This document shows positions 1 to 9,749 of a stretch of DNA of 64,000 nucleotides, in pieces (within the stretch, counting starts at the first letter, position 1; every line of letters starts with the position of its first letter). Location: contig NC_065921.1 of assembly GCF_024586455.1 (NCBI RefSeq), forward strand, positions 44,910,574-44,974,573. Reading direction: 5' to 3'. A model generated the notes under the pieces. It did no database searches. It had not been told where the DNA came from and saw nothing but the letters and a program-made list of their open reading frames with translations. The position numbers and the translations under genes were made by a program. Source of the DNA: Bactrocera neohumeralis (taxonomy: Eukaryota > Arthropoda > Insecta > Diptera > Tephritidae).

Positions 1-1110
1 TGTTTGCAAATGCGTCTCGCTTCCCTCTTCAACTCTCGGTATCTATCCCATCCCGCACGTGTTGGGGTCGATCGTAACGTTGCGAGGTAGGCAGCCTGTT
101 TTCTCTCCGCTGCGACACGGCACTCCTCGTCGTACCAGCTGTTCTTTTGCATTTTCCGAAAACCAATGGTTTCGGTTGCAGCTGTACGTAAGGAGTTTGA
201 AATGCCGTCCCACAGTTCCCTTATACCGAGTTGTTGACGAGTGCTCTCAGAGAGCAGGAGTGCAAGGAATGCAAGCCGAGTAGAAAATCATTCTGCTGTC
301 TGTTGTGATTGCAGCTTCTTGACGTCGAACCTTCCTTGTGTTTGTTGGCGTGCGTTTTTGGCTGCACAGAGGCGGGTGCGAATCTTGGCAACAAGATAGT
401 GGTCCGAGTCGGTGTTAGGATCTCGGAGCGTACGCACATCTAAAACACTGGAGACATGTTTTCCGTCTATCACAACATGATCGATCTGGTTGGTAGTTTT
501 TTGATCCGGAGACAGTCAGGTAGCTTGATGAATCTTCTTGTGCTGGAATCTAGTACTACAGATAACCATATATCGGGCCCCGGCGAAGTCGATCAGCCTC
601 AACCCATTTGGGGATGTTTCGTCGTGGAGGCTGAATTTACCGGCCGTAGTGCCAAAGATACCTTCTTTGACCACCCTGGCGTTAAAATCGCCAAGTACGA
701 TTTTGACATCGTGGCGGGGGCAGCTCTCATAAGTGTGCTCCAAGCACTCATAAAAGGCATCTTTGGGCACATCATCCTTCTCATCCGTCGGGGCGTGGGC
801 GCAAATCAGCGATATGCTGAAGAACCTCGCTTTGATGCGGATTGTGGCTAGACGTTCATTCACCGGAGTGAATGATAGTACTCGGCGACGTAGTCTCTCT
901 CCCACCACGAATCCTACAACAAACTTGCGCTCCTTTAAATGGCCACTGTAGTAAATGCCACAAGGACCTACTCGTCTCTGTCTTTGTCCCGTCCAACGCA
1001 TTTCTTGGACGGCGGTGATGTCAGCCTTTATTTTCACAAGGACATCAACCAGCTGGGCAGCGGCACCTTCCCAATTAAGGGACCGGACATTCCAGGTACA
1101 TGACCTTAAT
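1..1110 (-). pseudogene. RTE-like non-LTR retrotransposon, endonuclease domain (decayed)
   Basis: Read on the minus strand from about 1105 downward, one frame runs TWNVRSLN, then AVQEMRW, then GDFNARV, then a terminal SDHYLV. These are motifs of the AP-endonuclease-like (exonuclease/endonuclease/phosphatase) domain that nicks target DNA in RTE-type retroposons; the domesticated CFDP2 protein derives from a related domain. The frame stays aligned but is broken by in-frame stops near 515 and 287, and continues into the linker (WYDEECR) before the window edge. It is dead in this copy. The RT half would lie left of position 1. The RTE assignment is from motif recognition; the exact family is not determined. 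Confidence 0.8.
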
Positions 1111-1150
1111 TCGTACTATTTATTTCGTTTGCCATGGTCGTTATGTAAAA

Positions 1151-1274
1151 GACGTTAGTTACTACGCTTATAGAGAACTGCGAGAACGCCTGGACCGATT
1201 TCGGTGATTAAAAGAAAGTGACGTTAGTTACTACGCTTATAACTGGAGTACGCCTGGACCGATTTCGGTGATTA
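1151..1274 (+). repeat. Two-copy tandem repeat, period 69 bp, in the Helitron leader
   Basis: The segment beginning GACGTTAGTTACTACGCTTA occurs at 1151 and again at 1220. Both copies end with a shared block ending ACCGATTTCGGTGATTA. The spacer between these blocks differs slightly in length. A third, diverged phrase (CGCCTGGACCAATTTTGCC) follows near 1436. Confidence 0.8.
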
Positions 1275-1904
1275 CCACCAATTCGGACAGGTCTCCGCCC
1301 AAACAAGGAGAATACTTAAGAAAATTCTGGAAAATTTTCCGAAAAAAAAATTATCAAGAAAATAAATTTTCAAATACGATTTTAAAAAGGAAATAAAAAC
1401 GAACATGATTTTAAATGCTGGCGCATAACTCAAAAACGCCTGGACCAATTTTGCCAATTCTTTTTTTTAAATGTTCGTTGAGGCTCAAGGATGGTTTTTA
1501 TGGCGAAAAAATTCGAATAATTGCCGGAAACCCCGTAAAAAGAGCCCTTTTCTTTTTCCCATACAAACGAATGAATGCTGTTAGTAACGCTAATGCTCGA
1601 GAACAGCTGAACCAATCTTGATGAAATTTTCAGAGGTTGTTCGCTGTGGATCGAGGAAAGTTTAGAAATAAAAAAAACCGTATGCTTTTCGTGAGGAAAA
1701 GTCGGAAAGTTGGACAATTCCAAAAAAATAACTTTTTTACAAAATTTTTTTTTTTCAACTTTTTTCCTTTTGTTTTTCATTTGTCAAATTTGTCGTTTGC
1801 TTTCTTTATTCCGGTTATTCAAAAAAAAATTATTGAAATTTATTCCGTGAAAACGTTATGTGTGTTTCACACAAAGTGCTCAATTACAGATTGAAATTTG
1901 TTAC

Positions 1905-3640
1905 GATGCCACGAAGAGGTCGCGTTCGTTTTGGCATCAACATAAGTATGTATATTGACAGCCCATGGCACATGACCGAGTATTCCCAGGATGCGATGAC
2001 ATACGAACGAAATTATGGATCGCAGGCAATCAGCAAGCGATCCTCACGATGTCAGAGGACAACTTTTCAAACAACAGTTGCGATGTTTTGTAAACTTTAT
2101 CGTAAAGCAACGTATATGTGGTGCAGTTAGATGCTGGATGTACTCTGTTGAGTGGCAAAAGAGAGGTTTGCCGCACGCACATATTCTTCTTTGGATGGTG
2201 GATGGTGGTTACACCAAATCAAATTGATGAAATCATTTCTGCGGAAATTCCTGATCCAGAGATAGAAGCAGAATTATACGAAACCAATATGGTTCATGTA
2301 CCTTACGGACATCACAATACCACTTCGGTTTGTATGTCTGACAATAAATGTACGAAACACTATCCCGGTGCTTTTCTTTCGGAAACACAAACTAGAAATG
2401 ATGGATATCCAATGTATCAGCGTCGCTCACCAGATGACAATGGCAGAACATTTAGCATTCAATTTAGAGGCGTGAATATCGAAGTTAACAACACATCGAA
2501 GTCGACAACATATGGATCGTACCATATTCGCCACTGTTGTCTAATTCACATTCAAAAGTCATGTCAATGTTGCGTATTGCAGTTTGGTGTAATCGATAAA
2601 ACACGTGTGTAAATACGTCACCAAAGGAAGCAACATGGCGGTTACTGATCTTGAACGATACGGTCGATACGTGAACTGCAATAAAGCGCTTTGTATGATA
2701 TTTACTTTTGCGATTCATGAACGTTTTCCGACTGTTGTGCGTCTCGCAGTTAATTTGGAGAATGACCAAATAGTCTATTTCAACACAGAGAATACAGTAC
2801 AGACAGAGAAAACACCCCCAGCAACAAAATTAACATTTACGAGTTTTTTCTCAACTTTCGTCAGTGAACCGTTTGCGAGAACTTGCTCTATTCGGAAATA
2901 TCTTGATATTATACATACAATTACAATTACAATTGCTGGAACATGATAATCACTGGAATGAAGTTCGCACACTTTTCGCGATGATCAGCCATCAAATTAG
3001 CGTCAATTATGGAATACGAACAAAAATGACATTGCCGAAGATATTTTACATCGTATTCGCTAAGAATTGGAAATGGGTAAATTCCGGTTGATACTTCCGA
3101 TGGTTTGATATCAATTCCATCTTCCCTTTACCAATTCACCAAAGATGAACTCATCACGAATATTCGGACATTGGACAAATTATCGTAACTACAATTCCTT
3201 AAGTGCACGCGCAATGTTAGCTGCCAAAAATACCGATGTTGTTGACTTAAACTGGAAGATTCAAAGTCAAATTCCGGGAGACTTGCGCTCATACAAATTG
3301 ATCGATCGTGGAATTTCTAAATTCTTTGAATAGGCTTGGTATGCCACCGCATCATTTGCGTCTCAAAGTTGGATCTGTCGTTATTATGTTCCACAATCTT
3401 CAGGCACCGAAACTGTGTAATGGAACCTGACTGATTGTGACGCAGCTATCGAATGCAAAGGGGCAGAATGCTTGATTCTACGAATTCCTCTGAGTTCTAA
3501 CGATTTGCCATTTCAGTTCAAACGTATTCAGTTTCCAGTGAAAATTGCATTTGAGACACAAGGATAGTCGCATAGTGTATGGTATACATTTGGAAATGCT
3601 ATGTTTTTAACTCCGCCAGATATACGTGGCCTGCTCACGA
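1905..3640 (+). pseudogene. Helitron Rep/helicase protein, frameshifted and internally deleted
   Basis: The open frame starts MPRRGRVRFG at 1905 and shifts several times. Around 2160-2190 it reads WQKRGLPHAHILLWM; the H-A-H pair is the two-histidine motif of HUH Rep nucleases that nick DNA for rolling-circle transposition. A second block (2227-2500) has the cysteine-containing Helitron N-terminal region, then CKYVTKG (2605) and HERFPTVVRL. After a large deletion of the helicase core, the sequence resumes near 3200 with SARAMLAAKNTDVVDLN and ends at LGMPPHHLRLKVG (about 3340), the C-terminal part of Pif1-like Helitron helicases. At least four frame changes and several stops make it non-functional. 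Family assignment is strong; missing segments mean the native length cannot be judged. Confidence 0.8.
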
Positions 3641-3802
3641 GTTAGAAAACCATCTTTTCTATACACCGGAACAGAAACCAAAAAATGTTGATTATCAAGC
3701 TGCGATACATTGAAAAAAAGTAAAATGATAAATTTTTCTAACTTTTTCATTTCTAAACACATAGTAATTTCACGCAGGACAACGACTGCGGGGTCAGCTA
3801 GT

Positions 3803-4430
3803 AATATATAAACGAAATTATCTACGACTTCAAAGTTATGTCTGTCAACAGTGACGTGGAAGCGAAGTTGCGAGTGCGACGATAGTCTATTTGATGACAG
3901 AAGATATTTCGTCTTGTCCTTGTTCTCAACCAGTCCCATACGTTTTGCTTCCTTATCTGGTCGATTGTGAATTTTCCAATCAATTTCATGGCTTGAGCCT
4001 TATACACAGTACACTTGATAGAACCTTATATACGTTGTTGAGGAGGCTTATCCCAAGTTAGTTGGCGCAGATTGTGGGGTCTCCCTTTTTAGCATTGGGC
4101 ACAGCACACTTAAATCATCGGACATGCTTTCGTCCGTTTTTCAGACGGGTTATTGACTTTTTTGTTTTTCAGACGGGTTATTGCTTTTCGAATTTCTTTA
4201 TGGTCGGGCAATGGAACGTCCGCTCCATCCTCATCGATTGGGGAATCTGGTCCATCATCTCCTGGTTTTATGCTTTCGCTGCCAGTAATTTCAGTATGCT
4301 CTGGGCATCAGTCACTAGATCACCACTTCTAGAAGATTATGCTAAAGTCTTGAATTCTTCTGATAACCGTTTTCGTAGAATTTTCGAATCGCTGATTTCG
4401 ACTGAGCGCAGATTTGTGATGAACCAATCG
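3803..4430 (-). pseudogene. RTE-like reverse transcriptase relic abutting the Helitron
   Basis: On the minus strand, from high to low coordinate, it reads LVTDAQSIL, then PLPDHKEIRKAITRL, SVLCPM, KKGDPTICAN, LGISLLN, then IDQI fused to DKEAKRMGLVENKDKTKYLL and VVDNFVY. These are successive blocks of an RTE-type RT, with frameshifts. The core between IDQI and DKEAKRMGL, which includes the catalytic FADD-type motif, is missing. A 20-bp segment is tandemly duplicated with 28-bp period at 4136-4183. The frame stops at the Helitron 3' end at 3802. An opposite-strand ORF of 155 codons at 4062-4529 is only a shadow of this relic. Confidence 0.75.
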
Positions 4431-4708
4431 AAAAATCAATACTTCAATACTTTCAAAAACCACAAAATTTTGTTCGCCCAATTTTTATGCCTTGCTCTGT
4501 TCGAATTTTGTTTACTTTTGTTCATATAAAAGGTTGACAACCCAAAGGCGCGATAAAAAAATCTTCTGCCGCCCACTCAGCCACCACTTCACGAGAGCAG
4601 TTGGTGAGAAAAAAATAATGTTATTAAACTCGATTTCTTGCAATGAAAAAATTGCAGTGTCACGAATATGCTCCAATTTTATTTACCATTATTGTTATTT
4701 ATGTACAT

Positions 4709-5322
4709 TAGAGTGCTTAAAAAAAAATTTTTAATTTTTTTTTCAACTCTTACCCCCTCAAATGGTAGTGATTGACAAACAAAAAATCATCCCTCAGGCC
4801 AGGCGCTATAGTTTAACTCTAAGGGGTCGCTATTTTTTTTTTTAGGTTCCCATAAATTTAACAAAGGAATTTCCGTTTTTTCATTCAAACTAAAATTTCA
4901 CCAACTAATTTTCGTTTCTCAAAAATAACCATCACATATTCATAAAGTTGGCTTTTCACTCTTTAAAAACTCCAGCGACAAAATTATTATTCTTAGATAT
5001 TTTTTTTTATTTCAAATGACTATGTTTATTCGTCTAATTCAGATAATCAAACTTTGTCGCAGAAATTTGTAAAGTTTGAAAAGCCAACTTTATGAATTTG
5101 TGTCGGTTATTTTTGAGAAACGAAAATTAGTTGGTGATATTTTAGTTTGAATGAAAAAACGAAAATTCCTATGTTAAATATATGGGAACCTAAAAAAAAA
5201 ATAGCGACCTCTTAGAGTTAAGCTACAGCGCCTGCCTTGAGGAAGGATTTTTTGTATGTCAATCGCAATATTTGAGGGGGTAAGAGTTGAAAAAAATTAA
5301 AAAAAAATTTTTAAGCACCCTA
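4709..5322. mobile_element. Long foldback MITE, near-perfect palindrome of about 614 bp
   Basis: The left end TAGAGTGCTTAAAAA matches the reverse complement of the right end (TAGGGTGCTTAAAAA). The match continues almost through the whole element: CAACTCTTACCCCCTCAAAT, GGTTCCCATA, the AACTAATTTTCGTTTCTCAAAAATAACC block and AAAGTTGGCTTTTCA appear on the left in the order mirrored on the right, with little unpaired loop near 5010-5020. It has no coding content. Flanks are similar (TACAT on the left, TATACAT on the right), but I cannot fix a target duplication. The parent superfamily is not evident. Confidence 0.85.
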
Positions 5323-6659
5323 ATATACATACATACTTATAAACAACCATAAAAACGGACAACCCAACGTAACTCGTTCATAAATTATGTATGTATGTTT
5401 GCCAGGTATGTGTGCGCAGTGGACACTTTGCCATGTTAATCATACGCCCTGTCCACTCAAATTTGCATAACTACACGTGCGCACTTTTCTTATATTTCCT
5501 GCATCGTTGTTCGTCACATATGTTTATATTTTATTTACATGTTTATATTTAAGTATGCATGTATTGTTTTTTACCGCCAGGAGGCACACACACAACTGCA
5601 GCTGCACCTATGTATGTGTTTACACAGGTGTTTAACTGGGATCTATATTGCTTGCCAACGACGCCGTCCATCAGCCGCAGCTAATGGAACTATAAATATT
5701 GATAAAGTGCTGAGTAACCATGTTATGACAACACCCTCAAATCCCATACCTCCATAAAGCTATCAGTGAATTATGAATGAGTTTTGTGTATACCCACACA
5801 CACACCTATAATAACACACGCATACACACAAACCGAATTATTTTAATATCCTGCGCGTGAAAGTATAATGCTCCAAGGAGCTGAATAAAAAATTTATGTA
5901 TTCCTTATATATGCATACATATGTATGTGTGTATTGTCACGCAATGCTCGATATTTTAGCGATATGCTTGTTGGTATTTTTATAAATTGTTAAAAAATTC
6001 TGTAGACTATTTTTCACCAATGTATTTAAAAACTGCAGATAGTACTAAGTGCCTCAAGAAATGGCTGAGCATTTTAATACCACTCAAGTGTTCACTTATA
6101 CTATATATCGTTTAAATATATAAATCTATAAGTGCTTACACACACATATGTACTATATATACACATACAGTATTGAATTCTCCATAAGTGCTTGCAAGCA
6201 ATTTACACATGCGTCTTAATGCACTTCTCAAGTGGAAATTTCACTTAGCAATTAATGACGCAAGAATATTGCTATACATATACATATGTACATACATGCA
6301 TATATTTACATATAAACATACATGACGTAACCGCTCGTAGGTGTGCATATACTTCTTCTATGGTTATGTAAGTGTTCTTGTGTGCGAGTGATTTAATTTT
6401 GTGTTGACCTACTTTATACTATGCCACTATGTTAACTTAGTGGATCAAAAATATGAGGAACATGCTTTACCGTTATTTCCAATAAAACATATTGAATAAC
6501 CGTAAGACAGGTATAGAAGTATTTTAAGCTCGCGAATTGGCATGAAAAGTCTGAAAATGGAAACAATAAATAAGAAAGAGACAATTAGAATAACGGCAAG
6601 AGAAAACGTTAACTTAAATACTCTTCATAAATAATTAAGTTTCTCTTCAATAACTTGAT
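5323..6659. other. Non-coding AT-rich DNA with CATA/TATG microsatellites
   Basis: No gene or recognisable transposon is seen. Short tracts of TATGTATG and ACACAC type recur, for example near 5790-5835, 5905-5935 and 6270-6325. Open frames here are short and look random. Confidence 0.6.
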
Positions 6660-6838
6660 TTTTATCAGTCGGTTTGTATGGCAGCTGTATGTCGCAGTAG
6701 TCTAAGGAGAAAACTTGTTTGGATATTACAGCATTTCCTTGGATAATAATTCATGCGAATTTATTCGTTCAGTGTGTATGGCAGATATAAAATATTGAAA
6801 TCTGATATCGGCGATTCCGACAAAAGAGCAGCTCCTTG
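6660..6838 (-). repeat. INE-1-like (family D1) internal fragment
   Basis: Phrases GTTTGTATGGCAGCTGTATG and GATATCGGCGATTCCGACAA match, in reverse orientation, the internal part of the full D1 element at 34909-35642. The fragment joins directly to a non-LTR RT tail at about 6838. Confidence 0.6.
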
Positions 6839-7315
6839 GGTACATCGTTAGTGAGGCCTATATTAGAGTATGCTTCTGTGTTTTGGAACCCTAGTTACCA
6901 AGTCCATTCCGAGAAGTTAGAGTCCGTTCAAAAACAATTTTGACTTTTTGCCCTAAAACATTTGCATTGGGATTCCAGTTTAATTCTTCCCCTTTCCACT
7001 AACCATTTAAAACTTATAAATCTCCCGACACTCGCTAGTCGTAGGGAGATGCTTGGTGTAATATTTCTTGTAAAACTCATGAATGGGCCTGTCTGTAGCC
7101 CATCTCTCTTATCTGATATTAATTTTAACGTTCCCGCTCGCTCTACCAGGCAGTTTAGACCTTTACTTTTAAAATTTTCTAGAACAAATTTTGAGTTAAA
7201 CGAACCATTCCGCCGCATATGTCACGATTTCAATTCTCATTCCAGCACGTTTGATCTAGCAGACTCACTCTTTACCATTAAAAAAATTATTTTATCAACT
7301 CTTAACAAGTAACTT
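6838..7315 (+). pseudogene. Non-LTR retrotransposon (jockey/CR1-like), C-terminal RT tail
   Basis: The frame runs LVRPILEYASVFWNPSYQV, hits a TGA after SVQKQF, then continues open as HWDSSLILPL, LPTLASRREML and LNEPFRRICHDFN to a natural-looking TAA at 7312. The PILEY..VWNP and LPTLASRRE blocks are characteristic of the region after the RT domain in jockey- and CR1-like elements without RNase H. Everything upstream is missing, as is usual for 5'-truncated retroposon copies. One internal stop and the truncation make it inactive. Confidence 0.75.
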
Positions 7316-7599
7316 TTAAAAATAATAAACTTACTTTAATCTAATTCCTAATTTGGCTGAAGATCGCAACACTTAAAACTCTCTTGCCTTTTATGACTCG
7401 GCTAATTCCGCTCGTTTCCGGATTGCGCCCCTCGCGTCGGTTGGGCAGGAGGAGAGCAATCGTTGGGTATTATTAAAAAAGAATGTGTGAACATTTTTAG
7501 ATCACCATCTCAAAAACTGTGGCACTAGTTTTCGTATATACATAGAGACTTACCTGGCGAAATCGAATCAGTTTGGCAAGCTGATCATTTAGATATAAA

Positions 7600-8255
7600 G
7601 GGTGATCCATTTCAAGATTCCCAACTAAAAAAAAAACACAGAAACTTAAAATTTAATGTCACCGTTTTTGCGAAAATATGGACCGATGACTCCACCGGCT
7701 CACAAACCACACCAAACGATTATTTTTTCTGGATAAAATGGCAGCTCTTGAATCTCTTCAAATTGCTCTTCGTCCCAAATGCGGCAATTTTGCTTGTTTA
7801 CATACTCATTGAGCCAGTAATGGGCCTCGTCGTTGAACAATATTTGGCTCGAAAACGTTCCATTTTTCAAGAGCCAATAGAGCGAAGCGAGGTCGCTTGG
7901 GAAGTTCGAGCGACTTTAGTTCTTGTACACTTTCAAATTAAGATTTCGAAGTAAAATGTTTTAAGTCGTTCCATATATTGCTGTGAAGGGTGCCGAATCG
8001 ACTCCCCACGCTCTTCGTGTACACTCTCAGCTATGGCTGCTACAATTTCAATAAATTGGGGGAAACTCGCGAAATACATTCTTTACCGAACGTTAATTTT
8101 CTCAATAAAGTTGAATGATGTGAAAACGTTGTTCAGGCGCAAGTCATTTCATTATGCAATGCCAAACAATACTGAACAAAAATAACATGACAGCTTGACA
8201 CGACTCACGGAGTGATCTGTCAAAAAAAGGCTATTGAAAAAAGGAGGAGGGTGTT
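7600..8255 (-). mobile_element. Tc1/mariner-superfamily element, family T1, copy 1
   Basis: The left end GGGTGATCCATTTCAAGATTCCC is the shared T1 terminus. On the minus strand the sequence encodes VNKQNCRIW and EEQFEEIQELP, from the DDE transposase middle, and the N-terminal leader around 8100-8160. Large internal pieces, including most of the catalytic C-terminal half, are missing. Other copies of the family are at 12160, 13661, 42905, 45128 and 56775. Confidence 0.75.
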
Positions 8256-8257
8256 AG

Positions 8258-9135
8258 ATATTTCACATTACTTTATATACCCTGTTCAGGTTAATGAAAT
8301 ATGAAAGTATAATATTTACCTTAAGGGGTTACATAGGTCTTTCAAAAATTAAATTTTCAGTTTTTTCCTTTGTCAAATTTCTAAGTTAAGGTTTGAACTG
8401 AAGCACGTATTTTTTCTCTTTAGATGATCCTGTAAGGAGTTATCCTGCCAACGCGGCCTCAATGACCGAGTTTAAAATATTTTTTTCCAAAAATTTCAAA
8501 ATTTCATTTTATTAGTGCATGTTTGTAACAATAAAAAAGTCCAATAAAATATTTAATTTTTTATGAGAAAAAAAATGGTTGAAAATAGGCTGTTTTTTAT
8601 CCGAGGAAACACATGTAACCCCTTAAAAGTATTCGTTACAACACCTATTGTCTAATTTTAACCCGTTTCAAATGTAAAGCTATATTACAATCTTCACAAT
8701 GAAATTTAGGTAGTGCATTGGGCGTGGTTATTTTGGGATTTTAACCACTTTTAGTAAAAATTTTGGCAATGCCCACTCTTCAAAAATGTAACCACAGATG
8801 CCACTTCATGCAGCGACTTTTGTTGCTTCATTTGCCGCTTAGTTATGATATTTTATATAATTTCTATTTACATCATTTTTAGGAGTGGCGATTAGCACAT
8901 ATCACATATATACTACAAAGTCTTCAATATAAGTATGCCAAATTTTATTAAGATATCTCAACTTTTGCTGAAGTATTCGTCGTCATGGATAGTCACATGT
9001 ACAGCTGGGTAAACAAATTTCTGATTCTGATATCTTTGATCATTCTATCCTTATTTATTTTAAGTGTAACAAACAACAAGGGAACTTAACTGTACCCTAT
9101 TCCACACTTTTCGAGAGTATATACATAAATCTTAT
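8258..9135. repeat. Degenerate INE-1-like repeat interrupted by the TTAA MITE
   Basis: Left of the MITE the text TATATACCCTGTTCAGG resembles the family D1 5' palindrome. Right of it, GGGCGTGGTTA, AAGATATCTCAACTTTTGCT and TAACAAACAACAAG resemble family D2 internal phrases. The arrangement is too decayed to assign to either family with confidence. Confidence 0.4.
8321..8626. mobile_element. TTAA-flanked MITE with 10-bp inverted ends
   Basis: The element reads TTAAGGGGTTACAT at the left and ATGTAACCCCTTAA at the right. The outer TTAA could be a target-site duplication, as in piggyBac-type elements, or part of the inverted repeat. It has no coding capacity. A second, left-truncated copy lies at 33091-33321 and shares the internal phrases GACCGAGTTT and TATTTTTTTCCAAAAATTTC. 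It sits within a degenerate INE-1-like stretch (about 8258-9135) with GGGCGTGG and ATATCTCAACTTTT phrases. Confidence 0.7.
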
Positions 9136-9252
9136 GATTATGACATGAGAGTATAAGTTGAATTTATCCAGCTGAGCCATCTACATACCTAGCATTTTTA
9201 ATCGATTTTATATACTATTGTCAACGTAACAAAATCTAAATTCTAAACTCAC

Positions 9253-9379
9253 CTCGTCTACAAAGCTCTAACGTCAATTGATCGTTAGTGAGCTGCGTCA
9301 GCAAAAAGTTGCTCACCACATCAATGCCCAAAAAACATATTTTCTCCATGATCACCACTGCCATTCCAACCATCATCAT
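9253..9379 (-). CDS. Candidate host coding exon, 42 codons, ends at a splice donor
   Basis: On the minus strand an open frame begins at three consecutive ATGs (9379) and runs 42 codons plus one base to CGAG|GTGAGT at 9253, a strong consensus splice donor. The peptide contains MEKICFLGIDVVSNFLL and ends TNDQLTLELCRR. It has a hydrophobic first half and an acidic/leucine-rich end. It does not look like any transposon protein in the window, and codon use is less AT-biased than the flanks. No splice acceptor is visible just upstream, so the ATG may be a true start or the exon may be spurious. I do not recognise the protein. Confidence 0.4.
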
Positions 9380-9749
9380 CAAAAGCATAAATAAATTTTA
9401 AATGATTCATTAAAATGTTTTTTATTTTGCTTTATAATTATTTTTCATTTTTTAATGACAGTAGGTGCGTCTAACAGTGATCTACCTATGCACACATACA
9501 TATACACGCATGGGCATAATAAACATATTCGTTGTACATTTTTGTGATTTTTATGCTAAATTGCGGCACATAAATTTCATTAATGTGCAAATAATCCACA
9601 TAGTGTGCATGTGTGGCACGAAATCGGTGCGCATCAACACAAGTGGCACGAATAATAAAATTGCCACCATCCCTAAAACCCCTCCTCCAGTGCAGACTAG
9701 AAAAATATCGCCATACAAAGTGTCAATATTTCACAAATACAATATAACA
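9380..9749. other. Non-coding spacer between candidate exon and nested mariners
   Basis: AT-rich DNA. The 114-codon plus-strand frame at 9465-9809 runs into a mariner terminus and looks like chance. Nothing else is recognised. Confidence 0.5.

Larger units (their letters stand above)
1140..3802 (+). mobile_element. Helitron rolling-circle transposon, decayed
   Basis: The 5' part holds short repeats and the phrase 'cgcctggaccgattt', common in insect Helitron leaders. The middle encodes Rep and Pif1-type helicase fragments. The 3' end reads GGGTCAGCTAG followed by T (3791-3802), the CTRR-T terminus expected of Helitrons, which insert between A and T and leave no target duplication. The 5' boundary is approximate because I could not identify the TC terminus. 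To the right the element abuts a minus-strand RT relic in mid-domain, consistent with insertion into it or a later rearrangement. Confidence 0.75.

Noticed and set aside
1151..1274. Short repeats as a CRISPR-like array
   Set aside because: Only two copies, in eukaryotic transposon DNA; a tandem duplication in the Helitron leader.
4062..4529. 155-codon plus-strand open frame
   Set aside because: The minus strand carries recognisable RTE reverse-transcriptase blocks here; the plus frame is their shadow.
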